Assembly: GCF_924101635.2 (NCBI RefSeq)
Contig: NZ_CAKMAA020000040.1
Span: forward strand, 1-52,215
Direction of reading: 5' to 3'
Length of the DNA stretch: 52,215 nt
Source of the DNA: Candidatus Nitrotoga sp. HW29
GTDB lineage: Bacteria; Pseudomonadota; Gammaproteobacteria; Burkholderiales; Gallionellaceae
The notes under the pieces are model-generated. The model saw nothing but the letters and a program-made list of their open reading frames with translations, searched no databases and was not told where the DNA came from. The position numbers and the translations under genes are program-made. Shown here in pieces: positions 44,527-52,215 of this stretch. Within the stretch, counting starts at the first letter, position 1, and each line of letters opens with the position of its first letter.

Positions 44527-45876
44527 ATGCTAGACAACCTTACACAGCGCCTTTCGGGCGTTATAAAAACTCTACGAGGACAAGCACGTTTATCTGAAAG
44601 CAACATTCAGGATGCTTTGCGTGAAGTACGTTTGGCCCTGCTGGAAGCAGACGTGGCGTTGCCCGTGGTTAAAGAATTTACTGCCCAAGTGAAACAGGCT
44701 GCGCTGGGACAAGAAGTGTTGAGTAGCCTAACGCCGGGACAAGCATTGATTGGTATCGTCCATCGCGAACTGACCAAGCTGATGGGTGAACACAACGATG
44801 TTTTGAATCTTACTACCGTGCCACCGGCCGTTATTTTGATGGCCGGTTTACAGGGCGCTGGTAAGACGACTACAAGTGGGAAACTTGCCAAATTACTGCG
44901 TGAACAGATAAAGAAAAAAGTGCTGCTGGTTAGTTGCGACGTGTACCGTCCTGCCGCTATCGAGCAATTACGTACCTTGGCACAGCAGCTGGAAATCGAT
45001 TTTTTCGCCTCTGACATCAGCCAGAAGCCACGCGATATAGCACTGGCAGCGCTTGATTACGCGCGCAAACACCACCACGATGTACTCATTGTGGATACTG
45101 CCGGTCGTCTTGCGATCAATGCCGCGATGATGGAAGAAATTCAGCAATTGCACGCCGCCCTTAATCCGATAGAAACCTTGTTCGTAGTGGACGCGATGAC
45201 CGGCCAGGACGCCGTAAATACCGCAAAAGCATTTGGCGAGGCATTGCCGCTAAGCGGTATTATCCTCACCAAACTGGATGGTGATGCGCGAGGCGGAGCG
45301 GCTTTGTCGGTACGGCAAATCACTGGCAAACCAATCAAATTTGTTGGCATAAGCGAAAAACCCAATGGCCTGGAAGCTTTCCACCCGGAACGCATGGCTT
45401 CGCGCGTGTTGGGCATGGGTGATGTATTGTCGCTGATTGAGGATGCTCACCGTGAGATTGATCATGCCGAAGCTGAAAAACTGGCCAAAAAAATAAAGAG
45501 CGGACATGGCTTCGACCTCAACGATTTCAAAATGCAAATTGTTCAAATGCGCAAAATGGGCGGCATGTCCGCCTTGATGGATAAACTACCCGCACAGCTT
45601 GGTCAAGCTGCCGCAGGCGCCAAGATGGACGACCGCTCTATCAATCGTACTGAAGGCATTATTAATTCAATGACAATGCAAGAACGTTCTCACCCGGAAC
45701 TCATTAAAGCGTCACGTAAACGCCGCATCGCCGCGGGAGCGGGGGTTCAGGTAATGCACGTCAACCAGTTATTAAACCAGTTCGAACAAACGCAAAAAAT
45801 GATGAAGATGTTCAGCAAAGGCGGCATAGGAAAAATAATGCGCGGTATGAAGGGCATGTTGCCCGGCAAACGTTAG
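44527..45876 (+). CDS. ffh: signal recognition particle protein Ffh
   Basis: SRP GTPase of 449 residues that binds 4.5S RNA and delivers nascent inner-membrane proteins to FtsY. N domain (1-95), G domain with P-loop GLQGAGKTT (107-115), DTAGR (190-194), TKLDGDARGG from T248 and the G5 region after it, then the Met-rich M domain (about 300-449; KMQIVQMRKMGGMSALM, MKMFSKGGIGKIMRGMKGM). The SRP RNA gene is not near it. It begins 72 bp from the divergent CcsA-like gene. Confidence 0.97.
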   Translation: MLDNLTQRLSGVIKTLRGQARLSESNIQDALREVRLALLEADVALPVVKEFTAQVKQAALGQEVLSSLTPGQALIGIVHRELTKLMGEHNDVLNLTTVPPAVILMAGLQGAGKTTTSGKLAKLLREQIKKKVLLVSCDVYRPAAIEQLRTLAQQLEIDFFASDISQKPRDIALAALDYARKHHHDVLIVDTAGRLAINAAMMEEIQQLHAALNPIETLFVVDAMTGQDAVNTAKAFGEALPLSGIILTKLDGDARGGAALSVRQITGKPIKFVGISEKPNGLEAFHPERMASRVLGMGDVLSLIEDAHREIDHAEAEKLAKKIKSGHGFDLNDFKMQIVQMRKMGGMSALMDKLPAQLGQAAAGAKMDDRSINRTEGIINSMTMQERSHPELIKASRKRRIAAGAGVQVMHVNQLLNQFEQTQKMMKMFSKGGIGKIMRGMKGMLPGKR

Positions 45877-46273
45877 CTTCACATGCCCATTGCGTCGTAT
45901 TATCCGAACAGCGACGGATGGAGTTGACCACCCTCGGGCTTGATTTGAATGGCGAAGCAGCACCGGATGTCATCACCCTTCTCAACTTCCACCAGCTTAC
46001 TGGAAACGCACCAACTAACCCAATCAATCTTCAATACGATCAACGTCCCTCTAGCCAAGAAGAACCTGTTTCTTCGGGAAAGCACGATCATCGACGTCAC
46101 ACTGACCGCAACGGCACCGTCGGCCAAGAACGAGAAACGAGGTGGCCAGATACACAAAAGCCAAGATGTGCTCTAAAAATGGAATATTTAGTAAAGAGTA
46201 GACTCAAGGACAATGTCCTGCGTAGATAGTAACATTCGCCATTATTTTCTATTTAGTGAGCGGCAAGACTGCC
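45877..46273. other. 397 bp region between ffh and the LysR gene
   Basis: Open frames occur on both strands here (one of about 85 codons on the minus strand from 46157 to 45900), but neither has a recognisable family, ribosome site or convincing codon pattern. The region should contain the LysR gene promoter. No terminator hairpin with a T run was found after ffh. Confidence 0.4.
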
Positions 46274-47179
46274 ATGCAAGATTTGAACGATCTTTACTAC
46301 TACGTCCAAGTTGTTGATCACAGCGGCTTCGCACCGGCAGGACGCGCGCTCTGCATGCCAAAATCCAAGTTGAGTCGCCGGATTGCGATACTGGAAGAAC
46401 GGCTTGGTGTACGGTTGATTCAGCGCACAACCCGGCACTTCTCTGTCACCGAAATCGGGCAGACCTATTACGAACATTGCAAAGCGATGCTGGTGGAGGC
46501 CGAAGCCGCACAGGAAGCGATCGAAGTGACACGCGGGGAACCACGCGGCATCGTGCGTATAACCTGTCCGGTGGCATTATTGCACGCTAATGTTAGTACA
46601 ATCCTGTCCGATTTCATGGCCAGCAACCCGCTTGTTACAGTACATCTGGAAGCCACCAATCGACGTGTCGATCCTATAGGAGAGGGGATTGACATCGCTA
46701 TTCGGGTTCGCCCGCCCCCGATTCAGGATAGCGACCTGGTGATGCGTGTACTGGCCAATCGCAGCCAGTGTTTGGTCGCCAGCCCAGTGCTTATTGATAG
46801 TCATGGCTTACCGCTGATACCTGACGACTTGACAGGCTGGCCCAGTCTTGGACTAGGCGTTTGGCAGCAAAGCCATATTTGGAATTTATTCGGGCCGGAT
46901 GGGGCGCAAATCGCTCTTCATCACACCCCACGCTTCGTCACCAGCGACATGATTGCGTTACGGAATGCAGCACTTGCCGGCGTCGGTGTTGTACAGCTAC
47001 CCACGATGATGGTTTATGAGCAACTGGCCCAGGGCAAGTTGATTCGGCTGCTACAAGATTGGGCGCCCCGACATGAGATCATTCACGTGGTGTTCCCGTC
47101 ACGCCGTGGCCTACTACCTCTAGTCCGTGCCTTGATTGACTACCTGGCACAACGCTTTAAGATGCTGGATGAAGATTGA
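46274..47179 (+). CDS. LysR-family transcriptional regulator
   Basis: Regulator of 301 residues starting at ATG 46274. N-terminal winged helix-turn-helix (about 1-60; SGFAPAGRALCMPKSKLSRRIAILEERLGVRLIQRTTR) and a C-terminal periplasmic-type effector-binding domain (about 88-295; GEGIDIAIRVRPPPIQDSDLV). It resembles the DsdC/AaeR group that contains VTEIGQTYYEHCKAML. No divergent target gene of the usual kind lies upstream, so the target is not clear. Effector unknown. Confidence 0.93.
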   Translation: MQDLNDLYYYVQVVDHSGFAPAGRALCMPKSKLSRRIAILEERLGVRLIQRTTRHFSVTEIGQTYYEHCKAMLVEAEAAQEAIEVTRGEPRGIVRITCPVALLHANVSTILSDFMASNPLVTVHLEATNRRVDPIGEGIDIAIRVRPPPIQDSDLVMRVLANRSQCLVASPVLIDSHGLPLIPDDLTGWPSLGLGVWQQSHIWNLFGPDGAQIALHHTPRFVTSDMIALRNAALAGVGVVQLPTMMVYEQLAQGKLIRLLQDWAPRHEIIHVVFPSRRGLLPLVRALIDYLAQRFKMLDED

Positions 47180-47195
47180 TCAGTATGAAAAAATC

Positions 47196-48107
47196 TTAAC
47201 GTAATAGCTGGTTTCTTTGAAATCCTGAATTAGGGCCAAAAAACTCAACCATCAAAAAATCTTCGAGCCCATCATTATCTTCCATGCGTGCTGACAGGAC
47301 GATAACGCGATTAAGGCGGTGCGATTCCCAATTAAAATCTCCTTTGAAATGCTTGCGAATCAACTCGATCATCCTGCGAATAATTGCGCGTTCTACATCC
47401 CCGTTTAACCCGGCATCAACTTCGATTACCTCGCGCCGAGAATTGTTGTAGTCTGTTGTCCAACCTCGAAATGAAAATCGGGCATTCCTAACCCCCATGC
47501 TGATAATTTGAAACACGCCGCTCGTACCTTCTGGCTGGAGGTTACGCCTGATGTTAGCCATTCTTTTTTCATCAGCTGAGAGCTGGCGTGGATTGGTTTC
47601 TGTATTTTCTCGTTCATCAGAAATTTCGGCTGCCTGACGGTGCGCTCTGGCGGCACTAATATAGCTTGCCAAATCGGTAGGAGGCGCTGAATGTGGCGCC
47701 GGAGGAGGCGCTAACGGGACCTCAGTTTCTGCGACTGTTTTTTCCGGCAAAGGCTTAATCGGTATTTCCGTTTCGATAGGCCGCGGCTGGGACAAAGGGG
47801 GCGGTTCATGTTTCGGCTCGGGCTCAGATTTCGGTTTGGGCTCAGGTTTGGGCTCAGGTTTGGGCTCAGGTTTGGGCTCTTGTTTAGGCGGCTCAATCTG
47901 AGAACTCGATTTTGGGGTAGCGGGTTCTTGTTCCGGTTTTGTGTCGGGCAATTCTACAAAGCGTGCATCAATGGGCGGCAAAAAAATCGTCTCTTCCTTG
48001 GGAGATTTTAGGAAATATCCAAATTCCCAAATAATGACCAGCCAAATAAAAGCCGCCAGTGGTATTGGCCACCAGAATCGAATCTCCTTCGATCTTGATT
48101 CGGACAT
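47196..48107 (-). CDS. TonB-like protein with unusual C-terminal domain
   Basis: Protein of 303 residues from ATG 48107. One TM (about 13-33), then a Pro/Lys/Glu-rich spacer (about 52-150) with (EPKP) repeats, then a C-terminal domain (about 190-300: VFQIISMGVRNARFSFRGW, REVIEVDAGLNGDVERAIIR, WESHRLNRVIVLSAR). The anchor and spacer are those of TonB, but I see no TonB C-terminal signature (no YPxxA-like segment). ExbD and ExbB genes lie directly upstream (10 and 417 bp). It may energise something other than a classic TonB-dependent receptor. Confidence 0.75.
   Translation of the reverse strand: MSESRSKEIRFWWPIPLAAFIWLVIIWEFGYFLKSPKEETIFLPPIDARFVELPDTKPEQEPATPKSSSQIEPPKQEPKPEPKPEPKPEPKPKSEPEPKHEPPPLSQPRPIETEIPIKPLPEKTVAETEVPLAPPPAPHSAPPTDLASYISAARAHRQAAEISDERENTETNPRQLSADEKRMANIRRNLQPEGTSGVFQIISMGVRNARFSFRGWTTDYNNSRREVIEVDAGLNGDVERAIIRRMIELIRKHFKGDFNWESHRLNRVIVLSARMEDNDGLEDFLMVEFFGPNSGFQRNQLLR
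47833..47880. repeat. four tandem 12 bp repeats encoding PKPE
   Basis: GGTTTGGGCTCA occurs three times perfectly and once with a last-base change (ends TCT) at 47833-47844, 47845-47856, 47857-47868 and 47869-47880. They encode the repeated PKPE spacer of the TonB-like protein on the minus strand. Identical copies suggest recent or ongoing slippage that would keep frame and change only spacer length. Confidence 0.9.
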
Positions 48108-48117
48108 GCTTACCACG

Positions 48118-48519
48118 TCATTTATGTTTTACCGCAATCAAAAAATGTTCGGCACCGGCGGATCGAGCCTGTAACATCGCCTGCACTACCATGCCTTGCG
48201 GTGCTTCGTTGTCCGCGGATACGACCACGCTTTGTTGTGATGCGTGTAACAGCGGCTTGAGCGTGGCAGCCAGGGTTTCCAGTGTGACGGGAATACGATT
48301 GATAAAAATTTTGCTATCACCCGTCAGCGTCAGCGTTACCGGCGCGTCTTCCTTGAGTTTTTCGGCCTCCCCTTGGGGAAGATTCACCTGCAGGGAATCA
48401 AGATTCTGCATCGACAATGAAGACAGCATGAATGTCACCAGCAAGAAAAACATCACGTCAATCATCGGAATGATCTCGATGCGCCCTTTACGATACGTTC
48501 TGGATTTACGCAGTTTCAT
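48118..48519 (-). CDS. second ExbD/TolR-type protein
   Basis: Protein of 133 residues: Arg/Lys-rich N-terminus, one TM (about 17-35) and a periplasmic domain. The proton-path aspartate is D21 in RIEIIPMIDVMFFLLVTFML. The C-terminal VVSADNEAPQGMVVQAMLQAR is typical of ExbD/TolR. It lies 5 bp after the ExbB-like gene and 10 bp before the TonB-like gene, so the three form one unit. This ExbD differs clearly from the copy near lpxK. Confidence 0.92.
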   Translation of the reverse strand: MKLRKSRTYRKGRIEIIPMIDVMFFLLVTFMLSSLSMQNLDSLQVNLPQGEAEKLKEDAPVTLTLTGDSKIFINRIPVTLETLAATLKPLLHASQQSVVVSADNEAPQGMVVQAMLQARSAGAEHFLIAVKHK

Positions 48520-48524
48520 AGGCG

Positions 48525-49154
48525 TTATCTCTGCTGATCCAAACGGATGTGATCAATCAAGCGTGTCCCAAGGCGCTCCATTTCATCCATCGTTTGTGAT
48601 TGCAAACGAGAAAAATAATTAAATCCAAATAAGGCAATCAGTGCGATTAATAAGCCAACTGCAGTTGCAATAAGCGCCTGCGCCACGCCGCCTGTCACCC
48701 CGGTAGGATTGACGACGCCGCTGCCGCCGATTATCTGGAAGGCATGCATCATTCCAACAATGGTTCCCATTAACCCCAGCAAAGGCGCAGCCGTGACGAT
48801 CGTTTCTAACACCCACAATCTACGTGCAAGGGATGTTTCAATCAACAGTGCTTCATCAGCTGCACGAGATTCAGTCCACCATGAAGGTCGATGTCGATTG
48901 GCGATCACCACCTCAAAGAATCGCTTGTAGTAGTGACGCTCATTCAAACCGGAAAGTATCTTTTCCAGGTCTTCCCATGCAAAACCATAAGTTTCAACAA
49001 GGTTCAACAAATCATATGAAAGACGTGCAAAACGCCAATAGAGAAATGCCTTCTCCAGCATAATGGCTAAAGCGATTACCCCCAGTAAAGACAATGGCAG
49101 GATAATCATCCCACCGAGTTTAAATGCAGTCCAGGCTTCTTGTAGCTCTTGCAT
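48525..49154 (-). CDS. second ExbB/MotA-type proton channel protein
   Basis: Inner-membrane protein of 209 residues from ATG 49154 (GGAG 7 bases upstream). Three TMs (about 12-32, 115-140 and 155-180). The conserved stretch is LWVLETIVTAAPLLGLMGTIVGMMHAFQIIGG, then GVAQALIATAVGLLIALIALFGFNYF. The cytoplasmic loop (about 35-110) is large and charged, as in ExbB. It heads the exbB-exbD-tonB-like unit. Confidence 0.93.
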   Translation of the reverse strand: MQELQEAWTAFKLGGMIILPLSLLGVIALAIMLEKAFLYWRFARLSYDLLNLVETYGFAWEDLEKILSGLNERHYYKRFFEVVIANRHRPSWWTESRAADEALLIETSLARRLWVLETIVTAAPLLGLMGTIVGMMHAFQIIGGSGVVNPTGVTGGVAQALIATAVGLLIALIALFGFNYFSRLQSQTMDEMERLGTRLIDHIRLDQQR

Positions 49155-49604
49155 GGTTATCTCCAAATGAAAGGGATCATCCCCATTTGCTTATTGAAAA
49201 ACATATTAATTACCAGGAAAAATTTCGTCATGATCCAATCTGAGATACATCTGTTCTAATTATAATTCCCTGAACTCCCTCATTTTACTCAACTTTAAAC
49301 ATTCAGCCTTCATCTTTGCGTCACCCGAACGATGGCACTCTTAAAGTTGAAACAATAATAATTTTTGCTATCTGCTACCAAGGACTGCACTACACCTACA
49401 ATCCTGGGTCGTCGCCTTGTTTCTGAAAAATGAATATCGAGGACTTCTGGTTGAAACCGTCCTCTAACAGGCTGCTAAAAAAGGCTCATATATTTCCCTT
49501 ACCCGCCCATCTAAGAAATTTTTTCGGTTGATTCTAAATTTACAGCTCCCGTAAAAGCCTATTTTTCTGGGGATTTCCCGTTTTTCTGCCTTTTGGGCCG
49601 TACT

Positions 49605-49793
49605 TTATGGCGTATTTACGCCAATAGTCGCCCCGTCCTGACCAGGCTGCATGCCGCGGCCATCGTTGCGATTCTCCGTTAGCAGATGCACCATGAAGCT
49701 CAACTTCGCTTCCTTGCCCTTTGCCTTTCGATACAGGTGCGCCTCGCCATCCATTACGGATTGGTGGGGCGCATTACTAAATTCCTCGCCCAT
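49605..49793 (-). pseudogene. IS5-family transposase fragment
   Basis: Residues SNAPHQSVMDGEAHLYRKAK, then GKEAKLSFMVHLLTENRN are a clear piece of an IS5-type DDE transposase (typical form THxSTTDPxARLYRKxxGxEAKLxxMGHxLMENR). After NRN the sequence departs from the family (RGMQPGQDGATIGVNTP) and stops, so the rest is deleted or rearranged. The beginning is lost as well. Not functional. Confidence 0.75.
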
Positions 49794-49987
49794 GCGTCAG
49801 TAGTCGGTCACGGTTATGACAAAACACGGTTGCATCCCATACCGCTTCGATGCTTCTTGCGGACTAATCTTGTCTTCTTCAAGCATGTCCAAGTACTTGT
49901 GCTCGTTTTACCTCTTTATTGATTCATAAATTTGCCCATTTCAAAATATCCGCCGTTACTTTAAACAGGGGAGACTTGTATCACCAG

Positions 49988-50030
49988 CGGACATTTCTAT
50001 TTGGGGGAAATCGGACATTTCTATTTGGGG
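49988..50030. mobile_element. IS21-like end with tandem transposase-site repeats
   Basis: CGGACATTTCTATTTGGGG occurs at 49988-50006 and again at 50012-50030, with a shorter ACATTTC after them at 50034-50040. Tandem copies of such a 19-20 bp motif at about 24 bp spacing are typical of the ends of IS21-family elements. No istA or istB gene follows, so this is a leftover end. It lies 94 bp before zapD. Confidence 0.55.
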
Positions 50031-50123
50031 CTAACATTTCCTCAGGAATTGGTTGACGATATACAATGACCATAATATATTGACCACTTTTTAACGAAAA
50101 CTCCTCCTCATTCCCCTATCGTT

Positions 50124-50879
50124 GTGATTAGCTATGATTTCCCTCTCAATGAACGAATGCGCACACTACTGCGCCTGGAGGATCTTTATGCCAAGTTGCT
50201 ATGTTTTACAGAAAGATCAAGCGCTATTGATCATCACGCTGCCCTGAGCGTATTGTTCGAAGTTCTCGAAGTTGCTAGCCGTTCCGACCTGAAATCTGAC
50301 CTCTTGCAAGAATTGGAACGCCAAAAACGCCAACTTTCTGCTTTACACAACAACCCGGAAATTTCAGAACTGGCACTAGATGCGGTACTCGATGAAATTG
50401 AAATCGCCAGTAGCGGCGTGTTAAACATGAGTGGCAAGGTGGGCCAGCACTTGCGCGAAAACGAATGGTTAATGGGTATTAAGCAGCGTGCTGGCATCCC
50501 CGGCGGAACCTGCGAATTTGACTTGCCATCCTACCATCATTGGCTCCATCAGGATGCCCTGCTGCGGCGCAATTACCTAAAGACTTGGCTCACTCCCATG
50601 CTGCCCATACGCGATGGTCTTGCACTCATCCTCAAGCTATTACGCGAAAGTGGGAAAGCGTACCATTACACTGCCCAGCAGGGTAGCTTCCAGCAAATGC
50701 AATGTGGCCGCGTGGCACAAATGCTGCGTATCAGTTTGGACAAAACTCTCCCGTGCGTTCCTGAAGTCAGTGCCAACAAATACATGCTTAACATTCGCTT
50801 TATCGCTGCCGATTATGTAGCCAAAAGCGCTGTATATGATCGGGACGTGGCGTTTAACCTTACTTTCTGTTCTTTGTAA
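50124..50879 (+). CDS. zapD: cell division protein ZapD
   Basis: ZapD of 251 residues, a cytoplasmic protein that binds the FtsZ C-terminus and bundles its filaments. The start is GTG 50124, giving ISYDFPLNERMRTLLRLEDLYAKL, the family N-terminus. Further marks: EVLEVASRSDLKSDLLQELERQK, the middle LRENEWLMGIKQRAGIPGGTCEFDLPSYHHW and C-terminal beta domain ending FNLTFCSL. It precedes yacG by 103 bp. Confidence 0.95.
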   Translation: MISYDFPLNERMRTLLRLEDLYAKLLCFTERSSAIDHHAALSVLFEVLEVASRSDLKSDLLQELERQKRQLSALHNNPEISELALDAVLDEIEIASSGVLNMSGKVGQHLRENEWLMGIKQRAGIPGGTCEFDLPSYHHWLHQDALLRRNYLKTWLTPMLPIRDGLALILKLLRESGKAYHYTAQQGSFQQMQCGRVAQMLRISLDKTLPCVPEVSANKYMLNIRFIAADYVAKSAVYDRDVAFNLTFCSL

Positions 50880-50982
50880 TTGTGCTTGTCGATTTAGTAA
50901 CTAAGGCTCGCCTCTCACAAATGCAAGAAGCGCTAAAAATGGAATGATCTTTAGTCCATTTATTTGAAAACAGGAATACACC

Positions 50983-51174
50983 ATGATGAAGAAAACCACT
51001 ATTGTTGCTTGTCCACAATGTAAAAAAGAAGTGACGTGGAGCAATGACAGTCCCTATCGCCCATTCTGCAGCGAACGCTGCAAATTAATTGACTTGGGGC
51101 AGTGGGCCACAGAAAGTTATCGCATCCCACAGTCCGAAAACAACTCGGAAGAAGAGCCTTCTCACCACGCCTGA
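50983..51174 (+). CDS. yacG: DNA gyrase inhibitor YacG
   Basis: Zinc protein of 63 residues that binds GyrB and blocks DNA binding by gyrase. Zinc cysteines are C10, C13 ([10 protein letters not shown]) and C29, C33 ([16 protein letters not shown]). The ACPQC and C-terminal [15 protein letters not shown] segments are family hallmarks. It lies behind zapD and overlaps the convergent Nudix gene by 13 bp. Confidence 0.96.
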   Translation: MMKKTTIVACPQCKKEVTWSNDSPYRPFCSERCKLIDLGQWATESYRIPQSENNSEEEPSHHA

Positions 51175-52154
51175 CGCAACATTGCAATGCCATGCGCACC
51201 ATGCTGCCAAGCTTTTTCCATGTCGTCACCACATAATCCACCCAGCGCGTACACCGGAATGGCAGAATTTGCCGCCATCGACGCAAATGACTGCCAACCT
51301 AAATGTGTTGCACCGGGATGACTACGGGTGGGCAATACCGGGCTCAGCACCACAAAATCAAAGCCCAGATTATTGGCTCGTTGTAATTCCTCGGCGTTAT
51401 GACAGGATGCCGCACACCACATCAAATTGGGACGTGAAGTACACGCGGCAAGCTGAATACTATTCAAATGCACACCGTCCGCACCAATTTCGTTAGCCAA
51501 CTCAATATCACTGTTAATCAGCACTTGTGCACCAAATACATGTGCCAGTTTCACCGCCCGTAAAGACAACTTGCGCATCGTTTCGCGCGATAACGCAGGC
51601 TCGCGCATCTGCACCAACTTCAAACCATTCTCTAACGCAACCTGTAAACGCTCCATAAACTTTTCGCAGCCCAGCTCGGCAGCATTACTGATGGCATACA
51701 CAGGCGGCAATTGCAGCGCACGGAAAATAAATGTATTGGCCGGGAGCACCGGGGAGCGTGTCAGATTGGCAGCAGTTTGCCAACTTAGCTGTTGGTTTTC
51801 TTTGCCATGCAGTTCACCCTGCCATGCGGTAATACGAAAGAAATTGAGTCGCACGGTAGTATGGGTATAAATGTGCAAACGCGTCAGCCAAGGATAAGCA
51901 CTCGTAATTTTAATGCCTAACTCTTCGTGCAATTCTCGTTCCAGCGCATGCAACAATGTTTCGCCCACTTCAACTTTTCCGCCCGGAAATTCCCAATAAC
52001 CTGCGTAAGGCTTACCTTCCGGCCGCTGCGCCAGCAGAAAACTGCTATAGGCGTATCGCCCTCGCAAGGTCGGCCCAGCAGTGGACGCATCTGCTTCGCC
52101 ATTAACCTCGCGCAGCAATACGCCAACGGCAATTTCAACCACACCAGAATTCAT
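51162..52154 (-). CDS. Nudix hydrolase fused to ThiE-like domain
   Basis: Bifunctional protein of 330 residues. The N-terminal Nudix domain (about 1-145) is MutT-like with the box G59-x5-E65-x7-REL-x-EELGI ([24 protein letters not shown] spans it). The C-terminal domain (about 150-330) is a thiamine-phosphate-synthase-like barrel: [41 protein letters not shown] and [15 protein letters not shown]. This fusion is common in Betaproteobacteria. The first half should clean 8-oxo-dGTP; activity of the ThiE-like half is not certain. Convergent with yacG. Confidence 0.92.
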   Translation of the reverse strand: MNSGVVEIAVGVLLREVNGEADASTAGPTLRGRYAYSSFLLAQRPEGKPYAGYWEFPGGKVEVGETLLHALERELHEELGIKITSAYPWLTRLHIYTHTTVRLNFFRITAWQGELHGKENQQLSWQTAANLTRSPVLPANTFIFRALQLPPVYAISNAAELGCEKFMERLQVALENGLKLVQMREPALSRETMRKLSLRAVKLAHVFGAQVLINSDIELANEIGADGVHLNSIQLAACTSRPNLMWCAASCHNAEELQRANNLGFDFVVLSPVLPTRSHPGATHLGWQSFASMAANSAIPVYALGGLCGDDMEKAWQHGAHGIAMLRQAW

Positions 52155-52215
52155 ATTGTGTAACTGGCGGATTCAAGTTCGAAGTGCAACAACTGATGCT
52201 GGCTTGGTATAGCGC

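Larger units (their letters stand above)
49167..50123. other. 957 bp region with insertion-sequence debris
   Basis: The left 270 bp shows nothing clear beyond the exbB upstream DNA. Around 49465-49485 the sequence TAACAGGCTGCTAAAAAAGG resembles the ends of some IS families as I recall them. Next come an IS5-type transposase fragment (49605-49793) and direct repeats like an IS21 end (49988-50030). The last 90 bp should contain the zapD promoter. No intact gene is present. Confidence 0.6.

Noticed and set aside
45900-46157. Open frame of about 85 codons on the minus strand between ffh and the LysR gene.
   Set aside because: No family resemblance, no ribosome site, weak start; overlaps another open frame on the other strand.
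49800-49925. Minus-strand frame containing EHKYLDMLEEDKISPQEASK.
   Set aside because: Short and without a recognisable family; may be part of an IS remnant but not supported.
51162-52154. Nudix/ThiE fusion as a new architecture.
   Set aside because: This fusion is well known in Betaproteobacteria.

Overview
The window reads as a chromosomal segment of a betaproteobacterium. The gene neighbourhoods (exbB-exbD-lpxK-Trm112-kdsB-adk with divergent xseA; rpsP-rimM-trmD-rplS behind a CcsA-like gene divergent from ffh; zapD-yacG next to a Nudix/ThiE fusion; hda divergent from purM-purN) are those I know from Betaproteobacteria, especially the Nitrosomonadales. Moderate base composition, iron-storage genes and many small envelope-stress proteins would fit Gallionellaceae or a relative such as Candidatus Nitrotoga. 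That placement is inference; no rRNA gene is present and no search was run.

Layout. (1) 147-6125, minus strand: an apparent six-gene unit made of an ABC ATPase, an FtsX-type permease, a LolA-like periplasmic protein, an outer-membrane barrel and a LytS/LytR-type two-component system. (2) 6126-8177: a gap with a palindrome and a possible 42-residue protein, then a HAD phosphatase and hda. (3) 8362-14052, plus strand: purM, purN, two DUF3108 proteins (one with a TonB-like N-terminus and five 18-residue repeats), an RsmB/NOP methyltransferase and a MarC protein; greB faces them. (4) 15171-18832, minus strand: six small or envelope-stress genes (Gly-zipper lipoprotein, CsbD, double-BON lipoprotein, M48 lipoprotein protease, DUF883 protein, MscS channel). 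(5) 18833-24146: gene-poor, with decayed fragments, interrupted by bfr-bfd, queD and a YadGH-like exporter. (6) 24147-33405: gamma-carbonic anhydrase, GlcG protein, and the adk/kdsB/Trm112/lpxK/exbD/exbB chain, then xseA, rpmB-rpmG, a desaturase, a SpoIIAA-like protein and an EamA transporter. (7) 33543-39573: a Rieske oxygenase, DUF4254, a large multidomain glycosyltransferase-like protein, a cytochrome c with an extra N-terminal domain, and a BON protein. (8) 39701-45876: xerD, ogt, the rpsP-rimM-trmD-rplS operon, a CcsA-like protein and ffh. (9) 46274-52154: a LysR regulator, a second ExbB-ExbD with a TonB-like protein lacking a recognisable TonB C-terminus, an IS graveyard, zapD, yacG and the Nudix/ThiE fusion.

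Two themes stand out. First, the cell envelope: an ABC/LolA-like/barrel unit, tandem DUF3108 proteins, two ExbBD systems, BON, Gly-zipper, M48 and MscS proteins. Second, small-scale decay: a PAS-domain stub abutting greB, a ParA-like fragment caught between a small inverted-repeat element and an IS630 stub, an unnamed relic near 19 kb, and IS5 and IS21 remnants near 49.6-50 kb. The inverted-repeat element occurs twice (15460-15547 and 23457-23560) and looks like a MITE. No CRISPR array, tRNA or rRNA gene was seen.
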